Notes under the pieces: model-generated
What the model was told of the DNA's origin: nothing
The model's database searches: none
The model's input: the letters and a program-made list of their open reading frames with translations, nothing else
Translations under genes and position numbers: made by a program
Assembly: GCA_024138015.1 (NCBI GenBank)
Contig: JAMXBB010000009.1
Coordinates: forward strand, 89,843,049 to 89,907,048
Origin: Lumnitzera littorea
Taxonomy: Eukaryota > Streptophyta > Magnoliopsida > Myrtales > Combretaceae
DNA length: 64,000 nt
Reading direction: 5' to 3'
Shown here: in pieces, positions 11,661 through 25,576 of the stretch
Layout: the number at the start of each line of letters is the position of its first letter
Position numbering within the stretch: position 1 is the stretch's first letter

Positions 11661-13817
11661 CCTAAGATGTATTTGACACATGTGGCAACCAAGACTCCAA
11701 ACTAAAGATTCTTGTACACATTTATGAACCACTACATGTAAAGAAATAAATTAACTTATTTACATCAAGAATGCTTCCAACAATATCACTATCCTTCCTC
11801 TTCAAATGGTGCAACAAAGTTTGCTTTTACCATCTAAGAATCCATTTAGCGCATTGTACTCACGCATTAACGTGGAAAAATCACAAAGTTTCACACTTAT
11901 GTTCAATCTCTATGACTTCTTATGTGTTGAAAAGTTGGGAACTATTCGGAAAGAAAAAAATATACTTTTAGAGAGATGTATTTTTATGAAGAGAGATGTA
12001 CATTGATTTTATTTAAACCAACTATAGGTGCCTCTTGAGTAAGGGCTGACAAAAATACTTCTGTCCCCTTAAGTTTATAACTGTTCTATCATTCCATATG
12101 TAATTAATATTACTTAAGTATTTTTATTAATTACTTTTTTAATAGAAATACTAGTTATTACATAGAAAATGATAAAACCTAGTGTAAAATGTTAGAGGGG
12201 CTAGAATCCCTCTTACCCTCTTTAGGGATTGTCATTGCCTATTTCTCACAACTTTTAGTGATAATTTAACCAATATCCATTTGTTAGCAAGGTAATAGTT
12301 GATTAGTTTTTGGATTAGTTTCTATAGGGCTTAAGTCCTTGAAATGATACTAGGATCTTTTTATATTATAATAAACAATTCTTCCTTATTTTTACCTTAT
12401 TGATTATGTCAATCTATGTCAAATTGAATAGTGTAACTGGTATAAAATAACCATCAAAATTCTATTCTATTTTTATGAGTTGCAATTTAATTATTCATTT
12501 ATTTTACATCCACTCATATAAATGGTGGAGAGATGGATAGAAAGAAATAATAATGATAAAAATGCATGGAGATGTATACATAAAATCTTTCAAATTGTTT
12601 TTTTAAGTGTGATGTTTCACGGCCGACACTACCTATTGAGGAAAAAAGCCAATTGAAGTACGTCCATTTAAGATTTGGAGCTTTACGGTAATCATTTTAG
12701 GATTCTTATCATATTCATATTCTTACACATACGCATAAAAACTTTTTCTAAATATTGCAGGCGCATGTCTTTCGTGCTGCGCTTCCTTATGTAATTTGAA
12801 CTCTTCCACATTAACTAGATATATATGAATATATATTCTATTCTTTGTCATCAATGAGACTAAACATAGGTGTTTCAGATATCCCATTTCTATTTGCTTC
12901 CACGTAACTACCGCCAATAATTTCAGGAGATAAGAAATTCTTACAATATACCTGCTGAAGCATTCAATCGAATGACATAAAACAGCGAAAAACACACCAA
13001 GGGAGAAAGTATCATGAACCACGTGGCTTTGTCATCTACGATAAAAGAAGTTTCATTGAAACAAATATGCCTATAGTGATAGATAAATACCCAAATTATA
13101 TTTAAATATATATTGGTGATGATAGTTCTTAAGAAAATACACATTGACATATTAGAATTTTACTAATACTTATATAGTATCAATTTATTTACATAATATA
13201 TTAGTATCATCTATAACTAAATGCTTAATTATAATTTATCATAGTCAATCACATAGACATTTAGCAGTCTACTATCCTTTGCAATGATTGGTTGCCCTAG
13301 TGCATCCCAAGCTCTGGTTTCTGTCTTTGCCCATTTTCTTTTTTTATTTTTTTTTTTATTTTTCCATACTTTAAAACTCTAGTGTTGACCAAATTCAAGA
13401 GACAAACTAAATACTTCATTTTTTGTTTCTAGGTTTCACTTTTCTTTTTAGTTTTGCAGAGGTTTTTAGAAACCGAATTTAAGCCACGTCCATATGAAAT
13501 ATCCATTCTGCAGGAATTCTAAGATGCTTCGTTTTCTCAAAAACCCTAACCAATAGCTTATGTTAACCACATGTTTGATTAACTAACAATGCAATAAGTA
13601 CTTTTATGTCAATTTTTATGATACAGCTATGAAAGCATTCAGTGGAATTACAAAAAAACAGACGAAGTAAGAGAGAGAGAGAGAGAGGAAGGGAGAACGA
13701 TATGAACAAGGATGTTTAGTGCGGAAAGAGAATTCCAAATGGGAGTTTAGAGAAAAACCACGTCTGAATGATGATGTGTTAGATTTCAACTGATAAAAAA
13801 GAAAGAGTACAGCACTA
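11661..13817. other. Gene-poor AT-rich DNA with a GA microsatellite
   Basis: No gene supported. A (GA)n run occupies about 13671-13687. Pyrimidine-rich and A-rich stretches are frequent. Short minus-strand open frames at 12.7-13.15 kb show no convincing domain. Confidence 0.5.
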
Positions 13818-14161
13818 GATACACTTATTTAATCCAAAAGGATTTAATATAAGATCTGACATGAGATATCTTTCTTGAATTATGTTGGCCTGTTTCTTTA
13901 TAAAAAGTAGATAGGCTTCTTAGGTAAAAAGGCTCTCTCTTTCCTTTTCTCTTTTTTATATCAGAGTTTTCACTCTTTAAAATCCATACTAATATAGGTA
14001 TCGGAGTAATTAAGTTACAGCACCCTTCGGTGCTGCCAAATAGCCTTTTTTTTTTTTTTTTTTTGTCGCAAGAGACTGCATAATGGACCAAAACTGCAGT
14101 CAATAATTTTCCAACTTCTAGTGACTAGAATCCAATCGCTGACGAAATTCTACCACCAACA
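13818..14161 (+). repeat. Element D 5' LTR, truncated or internally deleted
   Basis: 13818-13855 resembles 36448-36485 and 13855-14161 resembles 37440-37740, ending CCAACA. The intervening ~950 bases of the right LTR are missing. A run of 19 T sits at 14046-14064. The left boundary is approximate. Confidence 0.5.
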
Positions 14162-14182
14162 TTTGGTCCTTTCTATGGGAAC
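14162..14182 (+). promoter_or_regulatory. Element D decayed primer binding site
   Basis: TTTGGTCCTTTCTATGGGAA directly follows the LTR end. It resembles the TTTGGCGCCGTCTGTGGGAA-type primer site known from Tat/Ogre elements, with several changes. Confidence 0.45.
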
Positions 14183-14578
14183 CGGAAACTGGAATTGGTT
14201 GATGCGATCCTCATTCTGTTTTTCTTGTCTATAAGTTTTACTGTGCATAGACGAGAGAGAGCATACCAACATCACAAATAATATTGATATATCCATACAC
14301 TGTGCGAATACATATTCAACATTCAGATAATGTCCAACTTGCAATTCATAGCCGTGCTCTTACCAAACTCTTTGTACACGTTTGTGAGGGGAGTTCAATT
14401 TGTGAATAGATTGATACGAGGACACCTTATAGTTGCCCACAATAGTCTTGCTCTGTAAAATGGGGAAAAAAATATCAAAGCCTCAGTACAACACAAAAGA
14501 AAGGTGAAACCCAATATAGACTCACCATCTCATACTCTTTTATGCGCTTCATAAAAGATACCCTATTGAAGAACATAG

Positions 14579-15441
14579 TGATAAGAATCAACCAACAGAA
14601 TCCCAAACCAGAGCTTGAGCTCGAGGTTTAGAGTACATGCTCAGCATATTTTTTCTCTTGGTCTTATTGCTGAAGAGTTTGACCTCCTATTCACACTAGA
14701 GCTTCTGTGCCTACTAAGTTGTTCTCAACTTTACATAGTATTCGAGATCACTAAATGTCGACCTGAAGGAGCTCCGGACTACTCTTCAAATAGTTTGGTA
14801 AGCTTATCCAATAGCTTGACCATCTCTACTTAGAAATATGAAGATTTTGTATAGACCAATCCAACGACTACTAACCTATTTGCACCATAAATCCAACTCA
14901 ATGAAGTTGCATATAGTTTAGCCAAGATACATATCATTTGACAAGTCATACTATAAGGATAGAGGCTGGATATTCCCTTTTTCTTGTATTTTACCAATTT
15001 GTCCTCTTTCATGTATATTCTTTCTATTTTTTCCTTTCTAGGTAATGTGCCCATTTTAGTAACTTCTTAATTGTAATAGGTTGCCCCAAAAATGTAGGTA
15101 TAAATACCCTTATCCTTGTAAGCCGCATCAATCATCATTATCATCATAAATATATAGAATATTATCTTCCTTTGTGAACTTATGTTTTTTTGTAAGTTTG
15201 TCTTACTCTTGTCTAAACCCATGAGTAAGGCTTGCTGGTGAGTGACCTAGCTAGATAGTTGTGCTTCATATCAACTAGTTTAATTAGTTTATGGAAGTTC
15301 CTTAGTATATCATATCCTTGGAGCAATTCGTGGTTTTGCTTATTTTTCACCTTTGTTCTTACCACTTGATTTTGACCCTTCTAGGGTTTTGGACCCACCT
15401 CAATATAACTGCCCTTCTTAGTTTTTGGTCATAGCTTGTCA
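14579..15441 (+). repeat. Element A 5' LTR
   Basis: Starts TGATAAGAATCAACC and ends CTTGTCA. The TATA-like GTATAAATACCC lies near 15098. Pairs with 32764-33617. Confidence 0.9.
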
Positions 15442-15443
15442 TC

Positions 15444-15456
15444 TTGATATTAGAGC
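15444..15456 (+). promoter_or_regulatory. Element A decayed primer binding site
   Basis: TTGATATTAGAGC, two bases inside the 5' LTR, is a mutated form of the TGGTATCAGAGC tRNA-iMet site. Confidence 0.7.
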
Positions 15457-16105
15457 AGAGGTTTATGAGGCGAAACTATTGTACCATGTATTCTATGGAA
15501 GTTGGGTGTATGGTTGTACTATGAAGTGTTGGCGAATGTTTGTCGTGATTGTGAGTAATTATATGAAATATGTTAATTGTTGATTTTCTTTCTGATGCAC
15601 AAACATTTGCCAAAATAAGAAAATGACTATGGAGAGAGGGGAAAGGTACTCTGGGGTGACCATTCCGATGCCTAAGTTAGCTATCTCTTCGTGTGAACAG
15701 AATTTTAAAGTATTATCAAGAGTAAGAGAATGGAAGAGGGTTTCCTTACCTGGGGGTCTTGTCCTATATTTATGGTAGACAAGTCGATACATATACCTAG
15801 ATTAGGTCTTTGGAGTTAGGCTTAAGCCTCCATATTGTTGATTAAGGCCTTTGGCCTATTTTACTAAAAAACTCTTTTAACAAAATCTATAGTGGATATT
15901 TTATTGTATTTAGAAATAGGCCCTATTCTACTCTATTTTCGAGATAGTAAGATAGAGTAATCATTGTTAGCAAGTTTTACGTATGTAGTTAGGATAGATG
16001 ATGTTTTGTTGGTTTGACTTGTGTTGTTATCTCTAAGTAGTATCATGTTTAGGGTTTGTGTGATTAAAATTGGTTGAGTTTGTAATTAAGGAAGATGATA
16101 GATTT

Positions 16106-17460
16106 TGTTGGTTTTGTATGTGAATTGATATCTTTAAAAATTTTGAAACTTTTGATGTAAATAAAATTACCACTGTTAATAACTTAAATTGGTGAATAGT
16201 GGTATTTTAATAGTTCAATACAAATAACACAAATAAATAATGTAAATTAAAGGAGATAAAGAGGAGAATATTAAGGTCAAAATTTATAGAGCTTTAACCT
16301 TTTACTTATTATTCTTTTTCAGCTCCACTGTTGGAGACCTTGTCTATTTTACCGGTGCCATTTCACTTGATCCACTAAATAAAAAACATAAGAAGTTTAC
16401 AAATATCAACTACACTTGACCTCAACAACTCTCTTCTTATCTAGTCTCTTTACAATATAGGTTAATTACAGATCTATAGAGTACAAACAAACTTTTCTCA
16501 ACACTCAAATAACACATAATGTTTACAAATTACAAGTGAGAATAATAATACAAGTCTTAAATAATTTCACACAAAGATAGAAATGGAGATAATGAATAAT
16601 CAACTTTGGTTCAACTCTCTGAAGAAGTATTTGAGAAACGTTTTGTGCTTTTTCAAAAGGTAGAGAATATTTATGATCAGAGTATAAAGTATATATATTT
16701 TCCTTCTCAAAATCGTACTTGACATTTTGAATCCTTTCTCTTGTTATACTGAAGTGTTCTAACAGCTAAATTTATTGAATATTATCTTCACTTCATGTTT
16801 GTCCTTTTTCAACATTAAAAATAATCTATAGATATTTTGAGAAAAACTTGGAGTTTGAAATTTAAACCTGACCTTATACCTTATCTCAATCAAATATACT
16901 TTGATTAGTAAATCCCAAATAAGCTTGAGATGTGAATTTGAAATCCCATAAAATATGAAATCAACCTTATCTTATCCAAAATTAGATATTTTCTTGTGAT
17001 TTAGCCAAGGATAAATTCGCTTAAAAAGTAATCCCTATAGATTTTAATTCTAACTTAAATGAAACGGAATTAAATATATTTTCCTAATACACCCAATCTA
17101 ATGGAGTTAGGTGCTGTTTGCTTTGAATATGATATTGTGTCAATTTTCAATGTTACTCTTCTAGATCAACTATCTGAATGACTCTTTGAAGAGTATCAGT
17201 TTACTATTTTTCAAAGTCTCTGAATAAATTTTTGAAGTACTTATATTGACTCTTCTTATGAAAACTTCTGAAACATTCTCCAAAGGTTTTCATACTTGTT
17301 TCTTTTTTAAATGATTTAGACTTTCTGAATAAGTTTCTAAAAGCAACTCAAATTGCAATGTTAAACTTTCTAAAGAACTATTTAAATACATATACACTTG
17401 TTGGTTCCTCAGCATTCTTCTCTCTTTGTTATCATCAAAATTCATGAAAAATATCTAACA
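16106..17460 (-). mobile_element. Solo LTR (Ty1/copia Maximus/SIRE-like) in the leader/gag of element A
   Basis: The segment starts TGTTGG and ends CTAACA, and is flanked by a perfect GATTT duplication (16101-16105 and 17461-17465). It is 1355 bp and has no coding capacity. Read on the minus strand it begins TGTTAGATATTTTTCATG and then has GATGATAACAAAG, a start I associate with plant SIRE-type copia LTRs; that lineage call is inference. No internal sequence remains, so it is best explained as LTR-LTR recombination after insertion. It accounts for the oddly long distance from the A primer site to gag. Confidence 0.85.
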
Positions 17461-18852
17461 GATTTGAGTATAAATTCTGGTGTTGGAGATAACAAAAGTG
17501 GTGTTTAATATCGTGGTTGAAAAACTTCGACCACACTTAAGAGTATGGATGAGAGATTTGATGAAATGGCCACAATGATTATAGAGTTGATTGGAGCTAT
17601 TGCTCAACCTATTGAACTCATTTACAATGCTTCTTGAGTTGTACTGAAGTTAGGGAAGTAACTCATGATGTTCAACTAGTATGAAGTGACTTCTTAGCTT
17701 GACAATAGCAAGATGGAGGAGTAGGAAGATAGGTTCACAGAAGAATAAACTTGGCTGACATTAAAGAAGTGGTTGAGGAAGAGTATTATGAGCCTGAGGA
17801 GAGAACTCCTATACCATGAGTTGTTGACCATGTGAAAATCTAGATTTAATGGTACTAGTGATGCCGATGAGTATCTTGATTAGGAGGAGAAGATCAAAGG
17901 GATTTTGATTATTATTAATACAAGGACTATGATAAAGTATGAATAATTGCCGTTGAGTGTTCAAGATATGTTGCTATATGGTGAAAGAACTTCCAAGACA
18001 TGTAAAGAAGAGAAGTATACTGTAAAGTTAACACCTGGCTAAAAATGAAGAGAACCATGAGAGTGGGGTTCATTCCAAACTCTTATTTACAAGACACTTT
18101 TGCTCGACTTTAAGAGATGAAGCAAGGAAGTCGTAGTGTTGATGAATACATATGAGAGTTTCAAATACTCATGACCTGTTGTGAGATCAATAAGCTAGCA
18201 ACTCGAATAGTGTCCAGGTTCCTCATTAGGTTAAGGTATGAGATCTAAGATGTGGTGGAACTTTAATAGTTTACTACCCTTGATGAGGTTATAAGGATTG
18301 CTTAGGAGGTAGAGAGGTAGAAAGGAAATAAACTAAGCTAAGCTCCTTCAAGCTGAGTTGTTTCATCAAGTCCTACTTTGCTAAGTAGTAATTGAGCTCA
18401 ATTTAACATTGAACCTGGTAGACGAATTGGTGTCTTACTTGATTAGAAGAGTCAACTTATCAAGAAGGAGGCCTTGAGGAGACTTGAATGAGGTCAAGCA
18501 TGAGCTAAAAAGACTGGCGAGATTAAGTGTTTAAAGTGTTAGGGTTTTAGGCACTTGGTCACCCAGTACCCAAACCAACATACTATGGTAATAAAGGGAG
18601 AACTCTCGAGCATTAAAGTAGATATCATAGATAAAGAGCCTAAGGAAAGTTGAAGTGAAGGGAGACACCAAGAAGGTTGATGACAAGCTCATTGAGGCAG
18701 AAGTATTTGTTGAGAATTTGGACAAACTGACTTTAGTTGTCCATCATGTCATAAGCTTAGAACCATCTATTGAGGAAGGACAATGGGAAAAATTTGTTCC
18801 ATATCCTTTGCAAGGTTAAGGACCAAGTCTATGCTCTGATTATAGATAGTGG

Positions 18853-19579
18853 CATAGTTATCAAAATCGCGATTTTATCCATGTAATTCTACGAGTTTAC
18901 AATTTTAGGAAACTCTTTTAAGTTAACTTCTATATAAACTTTTTTTCTTTTTTATATAGAAACTTATATTTTTAATTGAGTTTACATTTAAACTCGATAG
19001 AAACTTATATTTTTTACCAAGTTTATTGATTCTATATATCTAAATTGAATGAGCTAAAAAATAAAAAAAATGTAACTAAGCTTTTACAAACCATCAACAT
19101 TTAGGGCATTACATCATTTTCTCTATCTTATTTTATTTTTCTTTTTTTCTTTCTCTCTTAGTCTCTTATTTTATGTTCATAGTCTTCACCTAGGTTTTAG
19201 CTCTAATAGCAAAGATTATAAGAAAAATTATACAATTCAATTTACACCATCAATAATTTGAAATGATTTGAAATATTTGATTCTTTTTAGTTTTTTTTTT
19301 TCAAAAGAAAATAATGGAAAAAGTTTAGTTTCAACTTTGTTTGTCATTTCTTCCATACATATTTAATTATATATTATTAAGCATTTTTTTATGAAAAAAG
19401 AACTTAATCTCTTCATTTTTTTATTTTCATCATATATTTCAAGTTTTGAATAACTATTATAAGCATCTCTATAGTTTTTTAAAGCTATTTTACAAGGTTT
19501 ATAGAAACTTACGTTTTTATATTTCGATTTTACTAACTTTCTAACAATTCTACATATAATTGCGAGTTTAACAACCTTG
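18853..19579. mobile_element. hAT-like non-autonomous DNA transposon (727 bp) in the A protease
   Basis: Terminal inverted repeats: the left end CATAGTTATCAAAATCGCGA pairs with the reverse complement of the right end, CAAGGTTGTTAAACTCGCAA. Identity is partial, about 18 of 25 bases by eye. Flanking octamers GATAGTGG (18845-18852) and GAGAGTGG (19580-19587) match at 7 of 8. An 8-bp duplication and a CA..G terminus fit the hAT superfamily. The interior is AT-rich and has no transposase. Removing it restores continuity of the protease active-site region, which independently supports both edges. Confidence 0.75.
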
Positions 19580-22209
19580 GAGAGTGGAAGTTGTACCAAT
19601 GTTGTTTCTTCGATCCAGTTTAGAAGCATAAGCTATCGACCTTATCACATTCGAAGCTTCATAAGTTGCACTAGTTAAACGAGAAAAGTGTACTTCATGT
19701 GTCCTAGCAAATACTCTTGCCACTGTGTATAATGAACTATTCAAATGAGATCCCTTGCAACATGCTGTCCATGTTAGGATAGCCTTAGCACTTTGATTAG
19801 ATAGTTATGCATGATAGGTATAGGAATAATTACGCTTTTAAGGATGAAAGAAAAGTTACCTTGAACCTAATGACTTTGAGATAAGTGGGCAAACTAGAAG
19901 TTAGCCCGAGGCCCTAGAAAGGAACTTGTTTTGAGTTGCTTTGAGCTTAGAGGAGTTACATGTTAACCTTTTTGATAATTTATAAGTTGTTAAAACTAAA
20001 GGAGCAAGTTAAGTTGCTTGAAGAAGTCAAAGTACTGATTGAGGAATATGACGACCTATTTCTTAAAGAGTTACCTAAGGGACTATCCCCATTTTGAGGG
20101 ATTGACTTAGTTCTTGGTGTCGCCATACCTAATAAACTAGCCTATTAAATGAATTTCAAACAAGTTTCTAAAATGTAAAGATAAGTCAATGAGCTAATGG
20201 AGAGAGAGTATGTGAGAGAAAGTCTTAATCCACTTGCTATCCTAACATTGCTTATGTCAAAGAAGGATAGGTCTTAGAGAATATGTGTGGACAGCCAAGC
20301 TATTAACAAAATTATGATCTAGTATAGGTATCCTATCCTTAGGTTAGACGGCATGTTAAATGAACTGCATCATGCCTGAGTATTTAGTAAGATTTAGCTA
20401 AAGATTGGTTACTATCAAATTAGAATGAGGTTGGGGGATGAGTGGAAAAGAACGTTTAAGACTTACTATGGTTTGTCCTTATAGCTTGTCATACCATTTA
20501 ATTTGTCTTTTCCCTAAGCACTTTTATGAGATTAATGAACCATGTGTTGAGTGACCTAATTGAAAAGTTTGTTGTAGTTTATTTTGATTACATTTTAGTG
20601 TACAGTCCCCACCTGTCCGGTCATGTTATTCATCTTCGAGCTATATTTGACATGTTGAAAGATGAGAAGTTGTTTAGCAACTTAAAGAAGTGTTGGTTCT
20701 ACTAAGAAGAAGTAGTCTTCCTAAGATATATGGTTAGTGGAAAAGGTTTATGAGTAGACTATGAGAAGATTAGAGCTACAGCAGATTGGGTAACTCCAAC
20801 CTCTTATGTTGAGGTAAGAAGCTTTCATAGTTGAGCTTCCTTTTATTGACATTTTATACAAGGTTTCAGCATGATTGTATGTGTCTCTTACCGAACTAAC
20901 AAAGAAGAGCATGGAGTTTAAGTAGGGAAAGAAAGAAGAGAAGAGTTTTGCAAAGGTGAAGGAAAGATTGACTATTGCACCCATCTTGGCTCTACTTAAC
21001 TTTGATAAGGTCTTTGAGCTGGCATGTGATGCTTTAGGTGTTAGTATTAGTGTTGTACCAATGTAAGAAGGTCAACTTGTTGCATACCATAGTGATAAGC
21101 TTAAAGGAGTATAGTTGAACTATTTAGTATAGGATAAAGAACTTCTGGTACTAATCTAAGCTCATTATGTGTGATAACACTACCTTTTACCAAAAGAGTT
21201 TGTTATCTACACTCATCACAAGTCCCTGAGGTATTTAAGAAGCTAGCTTAAGCTTTCAAAGTGATAAGCAAGGTGGGCAGAATTCTTAGAAGGATTTAAC
21301 TTTATGATCAAGTAAAAGTGTAGCAAGACGAATGTGGTCATTGATGCCTTGTTAAGGAGACATACCTTCCTTATTGACCTATGGACTAGATTATTGAGGT
21401 TTACAAGTATCAAGGAGAAATACCACCATGATCCTCATTTGGTCTTCTATATATGTAGTGCATGGAAGGACAAGTAATAGATGATTACCATCTTGAGGAT
21501 GGATACTTGTTCTGAAGTGGTAAGCTTTGTGTGTTGACCTATTCTATCAAAGAGTTGTTGGTGAGAGAAGGTCACAGTGGAGGACTTTCTAGACACTTTA
21601 GAGAGAAAAGAACTTTTGAGCCATTGAGTACCTGATTCTTTTGGCCTAAAATCATATAAGATGCCAATAGGGTTATAGAAGGATGCACAACTTGTAAGAG
21701 AGCAAAGAGCTGAGCTAAATAAGGGAGTACAATGCCTTTATCCATCTCGATCAAACTATAGGTTGATTTAAGCATGGATTTTGTTCTTGGCTTACCAAAA
21801 ACAACCTTAGGAAAAGATTTCATAGTCATCATGGACGGATCTTATAAGATGGCACATTTCAAGCCCTACACCAAGACTAACAATGCTTCAGCTACTTCTT
21901 TTCTCTTTTTGTAGGAGATCATTCAATTGCACAATGTGCCTAAGAGTATGGTATTTGATAAAGATCCCAAATTTCTAAGCCGTTTTTAGAGAGCCCTCTA
22001 GCATTGAATGGGAACAAAATTACTCTATGGTACATCATGTCATCCATAAACTGACGGTTAGATAAAGGTTGTCAATCACATCTTAAGATCCCTACTCTGA
22101 ATAAGCTTGGGAAGGAACTTAGTTGACTACGATGCTTGCTTGCCTATGGTTGAATTCGCTTATAATAGATTTTTCCACAACACTACGGTTCAGATTTCCT
22201 TTGAAGTCG

Positions 22210-23047
22210 TGATAGGAATCAACCCCTTGGACTAATCACACGTAACTGAGCTAGACGACTCTAAGGACTCGTTCATAGGATACTAGCTCTATGCCATAGC
22301 CGTAATAGGGACTTATATCCCGAGTTGGTCTCCTACCGATCTGACTATCAGATCTTTATTTGTGTTAGATCTACCCTTGTTCAACAACTATGCTTTATCA
22401 TAGAAGATAACCTAAGAATAGCCGAGGCGAGCTCCCAATTTGACCATAGGCATCCGACCCCGAATCGAGTTGACTCCTTTTTAGAAGAACTAATTGGTCC
22501 CCGACTTGATCTAAATCAGGCCAGCCCCTAACTGCAACGCCTTCCTACTTCCTCTTACTTTGTATCATACTCCTAATATTTAGCCAACAAGCAATACGTA
22601 TCTTCTAATACAATACTTTAAAATGATTCTTTTGTCTTCTACACTAAATATTCTTTTCCCCTTTTACCCCTTTTGGTATTATTTATGTAACCTAGTTGTA
22701 GAATACCCTTTTGTCTTTTCATACATGCAAAGTAACCCTAGTAAATGAATATATAAACCTCCACTTCTTGTATATAGAGAACGAATCTAATCAATATAGA
22801 AATTATTCACTTTGAGTAACTTTAGTGTTCTTGTTATCATCTAATTCTTATCTATTCCCTTTAGCGTGAGAGTGACCCTTTAGTTTGAATTGGTATGTCA
22901 TATTTGGTGGATTGTTAGTCAAGTAGGATTGAGTGGTGCGTTATATCCATTCAATAGCTACTTAGACTTTGCTAAAACCCCTATTTTATTTTCTTGTTTT
23001 GGTTCGTTGTGGTACCTCTCCATGTGTTTGACCCTAGAGATACATCA
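22210..23047 (+). repeat. Element B 5' LTR
   Basis: Begins TGATAGGAATCAACCCC, carries a TATA-like GAATATATAAACC near 22750 and ends TACATCA. Pairs with 31474-32312. Confidence 0.94.
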
Positions 23048-23054
23048 GCTTCAC

Positions 23055-23066
23055 TGGTATCAAAGC
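23055..23066 (+). promoter_or_regulatory. Element B primer binding site
   Basis: TGGTATCAAAGC, one mismatch from the tRNA-iMet-type site TGGTATCAGAGC, seven bases after the LTR end. Confidence 0.88.
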
Positions 23067-25576
23067 ACAGTTCTGTAAGGGAGTATACGAAGTTGTAGTA
23101 AAGTTTTGGTTCACTTTATTGTTAGTGGATGTTGTGTTCCTTTTATAGCTACTGTAGTATGTTGGTGTAATAGCAAGAGTGGTTTTATTGTTACTCAGTT
23201 TTTAATTTAAGTAATAAAGTTTGTTTCTATTTTATTTGAGTAACTATCAAGTATTGAAGTTGTTAGCAATTTGAGAAGTACTGTACCATGTCTAATTCAA
23301 GTGTTCAAGGTGTTATTGGTGACTACAACAGTAGTGCTTAACCTGGTTATGGTTATAATGGTAGTAATTCCCTAGGATTAGTTGACGACAAACTTGACAA
23401 ACTCACAAATCTTATTGAGAGTTTAGTTATCGCGATGCAAGTTAACAGACAACAACCTCAAAGTGTACAGCAACAAAACCCACAAGAAGATGCCCTTGAG
23501 AGATACTATGGCCAAGGAAATTGAACTAATTGCCCAATTCAATCGCCATAAGCTGGTGGAGTAGTAGATTGAGTTGCTAGACAAAGATTGGAGTTGGAGG
23601 AGATTAGGGAAGATGACGAGGAGCTAGGTGTTGAAGGGTTTCGTAAAGAAGAAGAAGTTGATTATTACTGAGCATAGGGACGAGAACGCCGAGTCCCTTG
23701 AGGGCTAGACAATGTCAAGGTGCAAATCCTACCCTTCAGTAGAAGTGGAGATACAGATGAATACTTAGAGTAGGAAGAGAAGGTTGAGAAAGAATTTAAA
23801 TGTTATGGGTATGAAAATGCCATCAAGGTCCAACTTGCTGTATGGAGTTTACTGAGTATGCGACCATGTGGTGGAAAAATCTGAATGTAGCTAAAGCAAG
23901 AGATGAAAGATGAATGTTAAGAATTAAGATAAGATGAAAAGGTTATTAAGAGGAAGATTTGTACTCGAGACCTACCTATAAGATACGCTTACAAAATTGC
24001 AAGAGCTACACTAAGGGAACTGATCTATTGATGATTACATAAGGGAGTTCCGGATGTTAATGATTTCAGCCAATGTGAAAGAACCAGAGGCTCATATAGT
24101 ATCAAGGTTCATTTTTGGGCTCAAGTATAAGATTCGCAATATTGTGGAGGTATAGAGGTTTTATACATTGGAAGAGGTCATTAAGATAGTATAGAGAGTC
24201 GAAAGGCAGAGAAGAAGTGTTTTGAGCCGACTTGGGCTGATATTCTCGTGAGTCTTAGTATCGTGCCAACCTGATTGACCTAAGTCGAAGAGGCTAATTA
24301 GGACCAAGGATAAGAATGACTAATCTAAAGATAGCCGAGTAAGCTAGCAGGACCGGAACGGTCATCCAGGTTGAGTTAAGAGTAGGCCACCCTTGAGGAT
24401 ATATGAGAAAGGACAAACCACCGAATAGAAGACTAGTGAGGTAAAATGCTTTAAACACCTGGGTTTTAGACATATGGCTGCTGAGCGTCCGAATTGATGC
24501 ATCATGATGATTTGAGGAGATATAATGGATAACAATGATGAAAGTGAGCCCAAGAGAGATGATGGAAAACCCGAGGCCGAAGAGGAAGAAGAGACTTGTG
24601 TCTATGCTGAGTAGGGAGAAGTGATGGCCCTAATCCCGAGATGAGTACTGAGTTCCCTATCGAACTCTGAGGAGGACTAGAGGGAGAACCTGTTCCATAC
24701 CAACTGTACCATCAAAGGCCAATTATGTACGATCATAGTGGATAGGGGAAGCTATTCTAATGTGGTTGCATAATCCTTTGTGCAGAGGTTGGCTCTGCTG
24801 ACCTCAAAGCACCGTCGACCTTGTAAGCTATATTAGCTTCATGATAAGGGTGCTTTGCATGTAATTGAACAAGTGACTATACTGTTTAGTGTTGGGAATG
24901 TGTATAAGGATGAAGTAGTATGCAATGTCATCCCCATAGGAGCTTCACATCTACTGCTTGGATGACCTTGGTTGTTTGACTGACGTGTTACGTACGATGG
25001 GTATAAGAACACTTATGCCTTTGTTAAGGATGGAAGGAAAATTGTATTACAACCTCTAATCCCATCCTAAGTAAATGAAACCCATAACTAGCTTACCTGA
25101 GCTAGTAAGAAGAAGACCTTAGTTATGAGCCGAAGAGAGCTCCGATTTACTGAAAAGGTTGACAAACCGATGTTCTTGTTGGTTAGGAGATTGTTGGGGA
25201 TGAAGGAATCATATGATGTTCCAGAAGAGATTCGAAGCTTGATAAATGAGTTTTTCGACTTGTTTTTGGGAGAATTGCCTAAAGGACTATCGCTAATCTA
25301 AGGCATAAAGTACTGTATTGATTTGTAGCCAGGCGCTGCCCTACCAAACCAACCTGTATACTAGATGAACCTTAAGCAAGTTGCCTAAGTGAAAAGACAG
25401 GTAGACGAATGATACGAGGTAAGCGCACCTATCAGTTTTAATATAGCGGATGTGAGTCCGAATCGATCCCTCAGAGATTTTGAGTACTAATATTAATTTT
25501 AGCTTTATTATCTAACCGGAAAATTATGTCGAGTTGAATGAATTAAAAATACTGAAATTAATAAACTAAACTAATN

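Noticed and set aside
12723..13150. Minus-strand open frames with a faint receptor-kinase flavour (DTFSLGVFF)
   Set aside because: One short resemblance only; no neighbouring kinase motifs in any frame.
23055..23069. Possible tRNA gene remnants at the primer sites
   Set aside because: Only the 3'-end complement is present, as expected for retrotransposon priming; no cloverleaf can be drawn there or elsewhere in the window.
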